34,227 nucleotides of DNA from positions 1 through 34,227 of the forward strand of contig VGXX01000011.1 in the NCBI GenBank assembly GCA_016873155.1. The letters run 5' to 3'. The DNA comes from Planctomycetota bacterium. GTDB taxonomy: Bacteria > Planctomycetota > Brocadiia > Brocadiales > Brocadiaceae. A model generated the notes under the pieces. The model was given only the letters and a program-made list of their open reading frames with translations. It made no database searches and was not told the DNA's origin. Position numbers and translations under genes: made by a program. Positions 26,961 to 34,227 of the stretch are shown piece after piece (position 1 is the first letter of the stretch; the number at the start of each line of letters is the position of its first letter).

Positions 26961-27057
26961 GATTTTAGATTTACGATTTCAGATTTACAATTTTTCAATC
27001 ATTCGATTGAGCGCTCACGACGAAGTCTAAAATCGCAATTCGTAAATCGTAAATTTT
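26961..27057. repeat. Dispersed palindrome, copy 2, with flanking inverted repeats
   Basis: The core (26994-27027, CGATTGAGCGCTCACGACGA) is flanked by TTTTAGATTTACGATTT on the left and CGTAAATCGTAAATTTT on the right, which are complementary to each other, so the whole 100-base unit can fold into one long hairpin. It lies between fixC and fixX copy B. Confidence 0.75.
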
Positions 27058-27078
27058 GTAAAATTATGTGTTGCAATA

Positions 27079-28344
27079 CTATAAAGCCCTTAAACCTTTT
27101 ATTAAATCCCAAACCATCTGAACCCGTTTGCCCTTCGTCTCTTCTAATAGCTCATCAAATAACCTTTTCTTTGGCCCTTTTACCAGAGCTAATCTGTGGA
27201 AAAGCCTGCACACAAGCTCAGGGTAAAGCGAGTAAAGTCTTGTATTCTGTAGGAATCCAGGTGATCTTCTAAAGGTATGCATATCCTTAAGCACAAAATC
27301 CTGTTTCAATAAATATTCATAGTGAGAAAGGCTTTTCTTTGAAAAATCATTTTTTCCCATTGCAATTTTTACGGCTTCCGCAGCGGCCATTCCGGAGGCA
27401 ATGGCCATATCCATGCCTCTTAGGGTAATACCGCTATTTACCAACAAACCCGCGGCGTCTCCCACGACAAGCAGTCCATCGGTATAAAGCCCTGTACGCG
27501 AGGACTCGGGGATTACGTGGACTGAGTATTCCACTAATTTGCCGCCCGCGATCAGTTTTGCTATTGCAGGATTCGAGTTGAACTCCCTCATGAGCTCGTA
27601 GGCTTCGACTTTACTTTCAATGAGCTGATTTATATAGACTACGATACCGAGAGAAAGGCTTGTCCTGTTAGTATAGACAAATGCCCCTCCAGGAATTTGC
27701 CTCGTGCACTGTCCTATAAAAAGCTGGGCTGTGCCCTCTCCGCTGACAAGATTGAATCTCTCCTCAATCGTTTTTTCTGGCAGTTCTATGATTTCCTTCA
27801 TGCCGATGGCGAATCCTTTTGCCAGGAATTTCTTAAGGCCTGCCTTTTCTGCCATAAGGGAGACGGCGCCGTCTGCCGCAATTACGATGTTTGCTTCAAG
27901 CTTATCCGTGCCTGCAACTATGCCTGTAATCTTTTTATCTTTCCATAAAAGATCGTCAACCCTGATATTGGATATCAAAGTAGCGCCTGCTTCAACTGCT
28001 TTACTCGCAAACCACTGGTCAAACCTTGCCCTGAGTATCGTGAAGCTGTTCGGTGGTTCGAGGAGTTCCTTATCCTGGAAGTCAAGGGTAACAGAAGATT
28101 TGTCGGATAGCAAAGTCAGTTTTTCATGAGTAACACATCGCTCAACGGGTGCTTCTTTCCAAAAGTCAGGGACGAGTCTGTTCAGGGCATACGCATACAG
28201 CCTTCCACCCATCACGTTTTTCGCCCCCGGATACTTGCCCCTTTCAACCATCAGGACGTTGAACCCCGTCTTTGCAAGCGAATAGGCTGCCGCGCAGCCA
28301 GCGGGTCCTGCGCCAACGATGATAACATCAAACTTTTCAGACAT
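27079..28344 (-). CDS. fixC: FixC-type ETF:quinone oxidoreductase flavoprotein
   Basis: A 421-residue FAD protein with the dinucleotide-binding motif VIIVGAGPAGCAAAYSLAKTG at residues 6-26, a second FAD site VVGDAAGLLVNSGITLRGMDMAIASG, and the PGAKNVMGGRLYA segment of FixC/ETF-QO proteins. With FixX it transfers electrons from EtfAB to quinone. I set the start at MSEKFDVIIVG (28344); the open frame extends 40 residues upstream, but that part is a repeat-derived stretch unlike the family. Length matches FixC, shorter than mitochondrial-type ETF-QO, whose ferredoxin domain is here the separate FixX. Confidence 0.94.
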   Translation of the reverse strand: MSEKFDVIIVGAGPAGCAAAYSLAKTGFNVLMVERGKYPGAKNVMGGRLYAYALNRLVPDFWKEAPVERCVTHEKLTLLSDKSSVTLDFQDKELLEPPNSFTILRARFDQWFASKAVEAGATLISNIRVDDLLWKDKKITGIVAGTDKLEANIVIAADGAVSLMAEKAGLKKFLAKGFAIGMKEIIELPEKTIEERFNLVSGEGTAQLFIGQCTRQIPGGAFVYTNRTSLSLGIVVYINQLIESKVEAYELMREFNSNPAIAKLIAGGKLVEYSVHVIPESSRTGLYTDGLLVVGDAAGLLVNSGITLRGMDMAIASGMAAAEAVKIAMGKNDFSKKSLSHYEYLLKQDFVLKDMHTFRRSPGFLQNTRLYSLYPELVCRLFHRLALVKGPKKRLFDELLEETKGKRVQMVWDLIKGLRAL

Positions 28345-28420
28345 TTTTATTGAATTCTTTAACCACAGATGGACACAGCGCGGCAAAGTCACAACCAAAA
28401 ATAGAACACAGATTACAAAA

Positions 28421-29197
28421 TTACATGCTCTTAAACTTGGGCCTTCTTTTTTCCAGAAAGGCATTTATCCCTTCCAGACGGTCTTGTGTAGTAAAGCACT
28501 GGGCAAAGAACGCTATTTCTTTCTCAAGCCCTTCTTTTATCTCCTGATTTTCATTAATCAAGGCTTTAACCATCTTAACGGCAATAGGGCCTTTTTGCGC
28601 TATAGTTATCGCCATTTCTTCTGCCTTTGTCATCAGTTCTTCATCTTTCACCACCCTGTTGACAAGCCCGATGGATGCTGCCTCTTTTGCATTGATAATA
28701 TCACCTGTAAAAATCATTTCCTTTGCCTTTCCTACGCCAACAAGTCTGCCGAGCCTTTGCGTTCCTCCGAAGCCGGGGATAAGACCGAGATTCACTTCAG
28801 GCTGGCCAAACTTGGCGCTTTCGCCTGCTATTCTAATATCACAGGCAAGGGCTAATTCGCATCCACCGCCGAGGGCAAAGCCAGATATAGCGGCAATTAC
28901 CGGTTTCCCTATGCACTCCAATTGATCAAATACTTTATGTCCCCACCTGCAAAAGGCTTCTATTTCCTCTGGTTTTATTGCAATCATTTCCTTTATATCA
29001 GCGCCAGCGCAGAAGTCTTTATTTCCAGTTATAATGATACTCCTTGTTTGTGAGTCATTTTCAAACTCAGCAAGAGCATCTCCCAGTTCTTGAATCATCT
29101 TCCTGTTCAGGGCGTTTCTTGCCTCCGGCCTGTTTAAGGTAATGATCCCGATTTCTTTTTTCTTTTCAACCTTTATATGCTCATTTCCTGTAGTCAT
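28421..29197 (-). CDS. Enoyl-CoA hydratase (crotonase family)
   Basis: A 258-residue crotonase that hydrates trans-2-enoyl-CoA to L-3-hydroxyacyl-CoA. The oxyanion-hole segment CAGADIKEM and [13 protein letters not shown] are present, and the two catalytic glutamates are in place: Glu114 in GGGCELAL and Glu134 in [19 protein letters not shown]. Having both supports true hydratase activity rather than another crotonase reaction. Its first 17 bases overlap the end of the upstream 3-hydroxyacyl-CoA dehydrogenase gene, so the two are translationally coupled. Length is normal. Confidence 0.94.
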   Translation of the reverse strand: MTTGNEHIKVEKKKEIGIITLNRPEARNALNRKMIQELGDALAEFENDSQTRSIIITGNKDFCAGADIKEMIAIKPEEIEAFCRWGHKVFDQLECIGKPVIAAISGFALGGGCELALACDIRIAGESAKFGQPEVNLGLIPGFGGTQRLGRLVGVGKAKEMIFTGDIINAKEAASIGLVNRVVKDEELMTKAEEMAITIAQKGPIAVKMVKALINENQEIKEGLEKEIAFFAQCFTTQDRLEGINAFLEKRRPKFKSM

Positions 29198-30032
29198 AAA
29201 ATCCCTCTCCGCTTTTTCTCCCCAACTTACCGCCTGCTACCATTTTTCGCAGCAGTGGACATGGCCTGTATTTCTCACCTAACTCGGTATGGAGAATCTC
29301 AAGTATTGCAAGACATGTATCCAAACCTATAAAATCCGCAAGTTCGAGTGGTCCCATGGGGTGGTTTGCCCCGAGCTTCATAATGGTATCAATACTTTCT
29401 CTGGAAGCGACTCCTTCCTGCAAGCAGTGGACTGCGTCATTTATCATAGGCATAAGTATGCGGTTTGAGACAAAGCCTGGAAAATCGTTCACAACAACGG
29501 GTATCTTTCCCATTATTTCAGCGACGGCAGTTATTATGTTCACTGTTTCATCGGACGTATGCATACCTTTGACTACTTCTACAAGTTTCATTGCATAAGC
29601 AGGGTTCATGAAGTGCATGCCTGCGAACCGCTCAGGTCTTTTGGTAACTTTTGCAAGCCTTGTTATGGAGATGGAAGAGGTATTTGAGGTGAAAATAGTT
29701 TCATCATTGCATATTATATCCAATTCTTTAAAAATCTGTTTTTTTATGTCCTCTTTTTCAATCACTGCCTCGATTATCAGGCCAGAATCTTTGCAGTCTT
29801 TCAGGCTTGTAGTGGTTTTTATATTTGAGAGAATCCTATCTTTCTCAAGAATTTCAAGCTTTCCTTCACCCACACGTTTCAGCAATCGTTCTTTTATTTT
29901 TGCAAATCCTGCCCTTACGTATTCTTCCTTCATATCTTCCAGAACCACCTCATAGCCGCTTTGAGCCGCCACCTGGGCTATGCCGCCTCCCATAGTTCCT
30001 GCGCCTATTACACATATCTTTTGTATATTCAT
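29181..30032 (-). CDS. 3-hydroxyacyl-CoA (3-hydroxybutyryl-CoA) dehydrogenase
   Basis: A 283-residue NAD-dependent dehydrogenase of the Hbd/PaaH type. The Rossmann motif [14 protein letters not shown] is at the N-terminus. The catalytic His lies in [11 protein letters not shown], followed by KLVEVVKG with the partner Glu. The C-terminal domain has [20 protein letters not shown] and [15 protein letters not shown]. Length is that of stand-alone enzymes, not the fused FadB type. It overlaps the hydratase gene by 17 bases and follows an acyl-CoA dehydrogenase gene, forming a compact beta-oxidation set. AGGA precedes the ATG. Confidence 0.94.
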   Translation of the reverse strand: MNIQKICVIGAGTMGGGIAQVAAQSGYEVVLEDMKEEYVRAGFAKIKERLLKRVGEGKLEILEKDRILSNIKTTTSLKDCKDSGLIIEAVIEKEDIKKQIFKELDIICNDETIFTSNTSSISITRLAKVTKRPERFAGMHFMNPAYAMKLVEVVKGMHTSDETVNIITAVAEIMGKIPVVVNDFPGFVSNRILMPMINDAVHCLQEGVASRESIDTIMKLGANHPMGPLELADFIGLDTCLAILEILHTELGEKYRPCPLLRKMVAGGKLGRKSGEGFYDYRK

Positions 30033-30090
30033 GTTTTTCCTAAAAATGTTTATGGTTTATTGATTTAATGAATACTAAATTAGACACAGA

Positions 30091-30135
30091 CAACCCCCTT
30101 TAATCCCCCTTAACAAAGGGGGACTGAGGGGGTTG
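30091..30135. repeat. CCCCCTT/AAGGGGG hairpin repeat
   Basis: CAACCCCCTTTAATCCCCCTT and AAAGGGGGACTGAGGGGGTTG form a near-perfect inverted repeat of about 20 bp per arm around a short loop, in the 110-base gap between two beta-oxidation genes. It is a common dispersed repeat type. Inside an operon it could attenuate or protect the transcript. Confidence 0.75.
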
Positions 30136-30143
30136 TTTATTAT

Positions 30144-31313
30144 TCAAATTTGTTTTAATGATAAATGGGCTATTAAAAGTCTTAAAATTTCAGAAGTTCC
30201 CTCGGCAATCGTGAGCAATCTCGCATCTCGCCAGTGTCTGTGCACATCGTATTCATCTGTATACCCATACCCTCCATAAATCTGTATGGCATTATCGCAT
30301 ATTCTCAAAGCCATTTCTGTGGCAAAAAGCTTGGCCTGAGAAACTTCAGAGGTAAAGTCTTTCCCTTTGTCTCTTAAATGGGCTGAATAATAGGTAAGAA
30401 GCCTCGCGGCATTTATCTCAGTTACCATATCGGCTAATTTTTCCTGAATAAGCTGAAAATTTGAAATGCTTTGTCCAAAGGCCGTTCTTTCCTTGCTGTA
30501 TAAAAGGGATTTTTCATACGCTGCCTGTGCTATCCCTATTGCTATCGCTGCAATTGTCGCCCTTCCGGCATTGAGAATCTGTTTTGCATAATCAAGCCCC
30601 TCCCCATCTTCGCCAAGAAGATTTTGTCTCGCCACCTTGCAGTTCTCAAGGCGTATCTCTGATAATCTATGGCCTCTGAATCCAAGTTTTTGAATGACCC
30701 TGGTCACAGTAAACCCCGGCATCCCACATGGTATAAGAAAAGAAGAAATGCCTTTATCTGTTCTGGCGAACACTAAAATAATATCAGCCTCTCCCGGAAT
30801 TGTTATGAGCGTTTTGGTTCCATTTAAGACATAAATATTATTTGAGAGTTCGGCCTTTGTCTGGATTGATTTTGCATCCGAGCCGCAGCAAGGCTCTGTG
30901 AGCGCAAAGGATGCCAAGCTTCTGCCCTCGACCGGCCCTTTTTCTTTGAGTAACTCATTTTTCTGCCGATCATTTCCAAATAGCCTTATACCTTCACAGA
31001 TCATTCCCTGGATAGATACCTGCAATGCAGTATTTGCACAGGCTTTTGCCAGCATTTCTATAGCTGCAATATATACAGGATAAGGAAGCTCTAACCCATT
31101 GTAATCTTTAGGAAAAGGAATAGCCATAATTCCCTGATTCACTATTTTTTCTAAATTCTGTCTTGGAAACATCTCCTCCTGATCCACTCGTTTTGCAGTG
31201 GGCAGGATTTCTTTTTCAGCAAAATTTCCAATCGACTCTAAAATCAGATTGTATTCAACTGCATCAGGAAAGAGCATTTCTATGATATCTTTTTGCATTT
31301 TTGTATAATACAT
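30144..31313 (-). CDS. Acyl-CoA dehydrogenase (second of two)
   Basis: A 389-residue flavoprotein with GIMAIPFPKDYNGLELPY, FALTEPCCGSDAKSIQTKAE, RTAFGQSISNFQLIQEKLADM, and a C-terminal QIYGGYGYTDEYDVHRHWRDARLLTIAEGTSEILR, where Glu371 is the usual catalytic base. It differs markedly from the plus-strand dehydrogenase (377 GAEGAQNI versus TIAEGTSEI here), so the two are probably specialised for different acyl chains rather than recent duplicates. The start ATG is six codons before another ATG; I keep the first. It is preceded by the thiolase gene after 64 bases that hold a duplicated thiolase end. Confidence 0.94.
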   Translation of the reverse strand: MYYTKMQKDIIEMLFPDAVEYNLILESIGNFAEKEILPTAKRVDQEEMFPRQNLEKIVNQGIMAIPFPKDYNGLELPYPVYIAAIEMLAKACANTALQVSIQGMICEGIRLFGNDRQKNELLKEKGPVEGRSLASFALTEPCCGSDAKSIQTKAELSNNIYVLNGTKTLITIPGEADIILVFARTDKGISSFLIPCGMPGFTVTRVIQKLGFRGHRLSEIRLENCKVARQNLLGEDGEGLDYAKQILNAGRATIAAIAIGIAQAAYEKSLLYSKERTAFGQSISNFQLIQEKLADMVTEINAARLLTYYSAHLRDKGKDFTSEVSQAKLFATEMALRICDNAIQIYGGYGYTDEYDVHRHWRDARLLTIAEGTSEILRLLIAHLSLKQI

Positions 31314-31324
31314 TTATCTTACCA

Positions 31325-31415
31325 TTCGACAATCATTGCCACTGTATTCCAGGACACGGAGCACCGTGCCCCTACAATTATTCCCATCTTTCGATTATCA
31401 TTGCCACTGCATTCC
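31325..31415. repeat. Direct repeat of the thiolase 3' end around a palindromic element
   Basis: A 26-base segment of the thiolase 3' end (31390-31415) recurs at 31325-31350 with 3 mismatches (TTCGA..ATCATTGCCACTG.ATTCC). Between them lies a GTAGGGGCACGGTGCTCCGTGTCC-type palindrome (31352-31375, minus strand), a relative of the one at 6145-6172. On the minus strand the outer copy still spells NTVAMIVEW then stop, parallel to NAVAMIIERWE of the gene. Confidence 0.85.
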
Positions 31416-32553
31416 CTCCTCCCATACAGAGAGTAGCAAGTCCTCTTTTCAGTCCTCTTTCTTTCAAGGCATGCACCAGTGTTACCAGTATCCTTGCGCC
31501 GCTGCACCCTATTGGGTGTCCCAGCGCTATAGCCCCGCCATTTACGTTGAGTTTTTGGGGATCGATCTCCAACTCCCTGGAGACTACTATAGAAGCAGAG
31601 GCATAAGGTTCGTTATACTCAATGAGATCCATATCGTTTATCGTAAAGCCTGTCTTCCCTAAAAGTTTTTTGACCGCAGGAATTGGGGCTTCCATAATAT
31701 CTTCAGGTTTCGTTCCTCCGGTTGCATAATCTATTATTCTGGCTAGGGGTTTTATCCCAAGTTCTCCGGCTTTCCGCGCCGAAGTTACTACCAGCGCCGC
31801 AGCGCCGTCGCTGAGCTGGGAACTGTTCCCTGCGGTAAGAATTCCGCCTTTTTGGAAAACCGGCGGGAGTTTTGCCAGTTTTTCTAGGGATGTATCTTCT
31901 CTTATACCTTCGTCCTTCTCAACAGAAATGCCTTGTACTTCGACAGGGATTATTTCTTCTTTAAATTTCCCGCTTTTTGCTGCATACAAAGCCTTTTGAT
32001 GGCTCATCAGACCGAACTCGTCTGCCTCCCCTCTGGTTATGCCGAATTTCTGCGCTACCCTTTCTCCCGTAATCCCCATGTGGTAGCAGTTATAGACATC
32101 CCATAAACCGTCATATACCATTGCATCGGTAATTGAGGTATCTCCAAACTTCACGCCCCACCGCAGTCCTCTGATCAAGTGAGGTGCAGCGCTCATATTT
32201 TCCATTCCGCCTGCAACAATTATATCTGCATCACCCGCCTTTATAGCCTGAGCTGCGAGCATAACAGCCTTGAGGCCGGAGCCACATACCTTATTCACGG
32301 TAAACGAACCTATTTCAACAGGAAGTCCGGCATAGATCGCAGCCTGTCTGGCAGGGTTTTGGCCAAGACCCGCGGAGATCGCATTCCCCATGATGACCTC
32401 TTCTACGTGCTGAGTCTGAATACCCGCCCTCTTCACAGCTTCCTTTATCACTATGGCTCCTAGCTGTTGAGCAGGCGCTTCCTTGAATACGTGTCCAAAC
32501 TTACCCACAGCCGTCCTTACACCGCTCATGAGAACAACTTCTTCTTCAAGCAT
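31378..32553 (-). CDS. Acetyl-CoA C-acyltransferase (thiolase)
   Basis: A 391-residue thiolase that cleaves 3-ketoacyl-CoA to acetyl-CoA and a shortened acyl-CoA (or condenses in reverse). The nucleophile is Cys90 in VNKVCGSGLKAV; His346 in GGAIALGHPIGCSGAR and Cys376 in TLCMGGG complete the active site. Length is normal. AGGTGAT before the ATG and a 13-base gap to the upstream TPR gene suggest co-transcription with it. The last codons lie in the duplicated segment described separately, so the exact C-terminus may have been reshaped by that event. Confidence 0.95.
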   Translation of the reverse strand: MLEEEVVLMSGVRTAVGKFGHVFKEAPAQQLGAIVIKEAVKRAGIQTQHVEEVIMGNAISAGLGQNPARQAAIYAGLPVEIGSFTVNKVCGSGLKAVMLAAQAIKAGDADIIVAGGMENMSAAPHLIRGLRWGVKFGDTSITDAMVYDGLWDVYNCYHMGITGERVAQKFGITRGEADEFGLMSHQKALYAAKSGKFKEEIIPVEVQGISVEKDEGIREDTSLEKLAKLPPVFQKGGILTAGNSSQLSDGAAALVVTSARKAGELGIKPLARIIDYATGGTKPEDIMEAPIPAVKKLLGKTGFTINDMDLIEYNEPYASASIVVSRELEIDPQKLNVNGGAIALGHPIGCSGARILVTLVHALKERGLKRGLATLCMGGGNAVAMIIERWE

Positions 32554-32566
32554 ACGTTATCACCTC

Positions 32567-34108
32567 TCATCTTTTATTCTGCATATCTTCTATCTCTCCC
32601 TTAATTTCTTCTGCGTCGGGGGCATTAGGGTTGAGTTTTAAGTAAGTCAGGTAATCCTTCAGTGCATTTTCATTCCTTCCCAGCTTTTTAAAGGTATTCC
32701 CGCGATGAAGGTAAGCAAGAGGATTGTAAGGGAAGAGTTCGATGGATGTGTTAAAGTCCTCAAGGGCTTCGTCAGTCCTTTCCAACAGGTTTTTGATTTG
32801 ACCCCGTTCGTAATATACACCGGCAAGACGAGGACTCAACTCTATCATCTTGTTGTAATCCGCTAAACACTTTTGCATATCGCCTTTTCCGCGGTACGCT
32901 TTGGCGCGGATATAATAAGCAAAAGCATTGTTTGGTGAAAATTCTATGAAGGTCGTTGCGTCTTTTATTGCGTCGTCAAAACGTTGTGCATCGGCATGAA
33001 GAATACCCCTTTTCATATAGATTTCCGTATTAACAGGGTCGAGTTCCAGGGCCCTGTTGAAGTCTTCCAAGGCTTTTTCAGGTTCACCTGATTCGGCATA
33101 CGTTAAACCCCGACTGGCGTAAGCAGCTGCAAATTTGGGGTCTAACGAAATGGCCTTACTTAAGTCTTCGATAGTCAAGTCTGTCCTTCCGACCATTTTA
33201 AAGGCAATACCACGGTTATAATAGGACAGTATTGAACCAGGATCTAACGACAATGCCTTACTGTAATCCATAATGGCCTTATCGATAACCTCTATTGTAG
33301 CGTAAAGAGAACCACGATTGTAGTAAGCAGGCGCATAGTCGGGATTCAGCCCGATGGCCTTGTTATAATCACTTATTGCCCGTTCAGTATCCTTCATCTT
33401 CTCATAAATAACGCCGCGGTTGCAATAGGCTACGGCGTCGTTCCCATGCAACTCAATAGCGTAGTTTACGTCTTTTAATGCGGCATCCATGTTGCCTTTT
33501 TCTTTTTGTATTATTGAACGGTTCAGATAAATATCGGCAACAACTTCGCTAACGGTAAGATTTTTGAGGTAATACCCGTTTTTGACGCTTGCCTGTGAAA
33601 TACGCTTCCCGTGCATATTAATATAATAACTATCAGGGGTAAACATACCCTCGTAACCCGTTTCGATATTTCTCCGAAAGTCTCCGTCATCGTAACGCAC
33701 GAATATGTGTTCCGGCACGCTTACCCCGTATAGAGGCAAATGCAAGCCTTCTGCTACACAGAGATAGAGAATAGATAAACCCACGCAGTTGCCGACTTTC
33801 GAATCCAAAACCTTATTTAAGGATATATATTCAAGATTGCCCGTTTGAACGTACTTAAACTGGAGTTCGTTAAAAAGCACCCTGTTCATGGTCTTGATAA
33901 TCTGCTCAGGCTCTGTTTCGTCACGGAGGGTCGTCTTGATATTTTCAACGATGTTTTCAATCTTTTCGAGATAGTATTCTATATCAATTTCCGGATAGGA
34001 TTCCTTTGCGATTTTAAGGGCAGTTCTTGCCAGATTTCTATTCTCGTTAATTTCCCAGACCTGGTTTGGCCTTAAACTTTCTGCCAATAGATTGAACGAG
34101 GCGGGCAT
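32567..34108 (-). CDS. Transglutaminase-like (SirB1-type) domain plus TPR repeats
   Basis: A 513-residue protein. Residues about 30-175 resemble the SirB1/transglutaminase-like domain, with a candidate catalytic Cys in SKVGNCVGLSILYLCVAEGLHLPLYGV and His in SVPEHIFVRYDDG. From about 195 on there are eight or nine TPR units (for example YCNRGVIYEKMKDTERAISDYNKAIGLNPDYA), ending in a charged tail. No signal peptide is seen with this start. Such proteins are common in planctomycetes and may act as peptide-processing or scaffolding factors; the substrate is unknown. It is the first gene of the minus-strand beta-oxidation set but has no known role in that pathway. Confidence 0.78.
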   Translation of the reverse strand: MPASFNLLAESLRPNQVWEINENRNLARTALKIAKESYPEIDIEYYLEKIENIVENIKTTLRDETEPEQIIKTMNRVLFNELQFKYVQTGNLEYISLNKVLDSKVGNCVGLSILYLCVAEGLHLPLYGVSVPEHIFVRYDDGDFRRNIETGYEGMFTPDSYYINMHGKRISQASVKNGYYLKNLTVSEVVADIYLNRSIIQKEKGNMDAALKDVNYAIELHGNDAVAYCNRGVIYEKMKDTERAISDYNKAIGLNPDYAPAYYNRGSLYATIEVIDKAIMDYSKALSLDPGSILSYYNRGIAFKMVGRTDLTIEDLSKAISLDPKFAAAYASRGLTYAESGEPEKALEDFNRALELDPVNTEIYMKRGILHADAQRFDDAIKDATTFIEFSPNNAFAYYIRAKAYRGKGDMQKCLADYNKMIELSPRLAGVYYERGQIKNLLERTDEALEDFNTSIELFPYNPLAYLHRGNTFKKLGRNENALKDYLTYLKLNPNAPDAEEIKGEIEDMQNKR

Positions 34109-34131
34109 CAGACCAATGAAAAAACATTTGA

Positions 34132-34219
34132 AACCACAGATGGCACAAATAAAAGAGACGAATAATCTGCGTAATCCGTGAAATCGTTCGACTGAGCGCT
34201 CACGACGAAGTCTGTGGTT
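34132..34219. repeat. Dispersed palindrome, copy 3, with terminal inverted repeats
   Basis: The core (34181-34212) matches the copies at 5090 and 26994. The unit is bounded by ACCACAGA at 34132 and TCTGTGGTT near 34211-34219, which are complementary. It lies upstream of the TPR gene at the window edge, so part of the unit may continue beyond it. Confidence 0.7.
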
Positions 34220-34227
34220 GATTTCGA

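Noticed and set aside
5018-34227. CRISPR array
   Set aside because: The repeats are far apart, variable and palindromic, with no regular spacers; no cas genes are present.

Overview
The window is a moderately AT-rich bacterial chromosomal segment with genes in both directions and many short palindromic repeats between them. Gram-negative, anaerobic traits include a lipoprotein with an OmpA domain, MurJ, a type IV prepilin peptidase, a molybdenum/selenium formate dehydrogenase and DUF2284. Overall style suggests a Planctomycetes-type genome, possibly an anammox (Brocadiales) relative. That assignment is an impression from protein families and repeat style, not a proven placement; no rRNA or tRNA gene was found to settle it.

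Layout. (1) 1-5.0 kb, minus strand: a remnant of a beta-carbonic anhydrase, a PEPCK-fold P-loop protein, a strong terminator, and a large formate dehydrogenase (fdhA). An in-frame TGA splits fdhA, but it sits exactly where selenocysteine is expected and a textbook SECIS hairpin follows, so it is one selenoprotein of 898 residues. (2) 5.1-8.6 kb: a MEMO-family protein, a PP-loop thiolase/sulfurtransferase-like protein and a membrane-anchored coiled-coil/TPR protein. (3) 8.6-13.1 kb, minus strand: prepilin peptidase, OmpA-like lipoprotein, hisH, a two-gene DUF pair, hisA and DUF2284, apparently one transcription unit. (4) 13.4-16.4 kb, plus strand: glgC and murJ. (5) 16.5-20.1 kb, minus strand: a sensor kinase and an NtrC-type regulator, both carrying an internal deletion plus frameshift, so the pair looks inactivated (or misassembled at two points). 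(6) 20.5-34.1 kb: an acyl-CoA oxidation region. On the plus strand are acyl-CoA dehydrogenase, etfB and etfA. Convergent on the minus strand are a transglutaminase-like/TPR protein, thiolase, a second acyl-CoA dehydrogenase, 3-hydroxyacyl-CoA dehydrogenase, enoyl-CoA hydratase, fixC and fixX. Between the two arms lies an accessory zone with an antitoxin-like gene, a frameshifted AT-rich gene, and a DUF433/DUF5615 toxin-antitoxin pair flanked by two near-identical fixX copies.

How the genes fit together. The enzymes of region 6 cover every step of a beta-oxidation cycle (dehydrogenation, hydration, second oxidation, thiolysis). EtfAB and the FixC/FixX quinone-reductase branch would take electrons to the membrane. 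No acyl-CoA synthetase is visible, so substrate entry must be encoded elsewhere. FdhA stands alone, without the usual NuoF/NuoE-like partner, so its electron acceptor is not evident here.

The most notable items are the selenocysteine formate dehydrogenase, the paired decay of the two-component system, the fixX duplication around a toxin-antitoxin pair, and a duplicated thiolase 3' end around a palindromic element.
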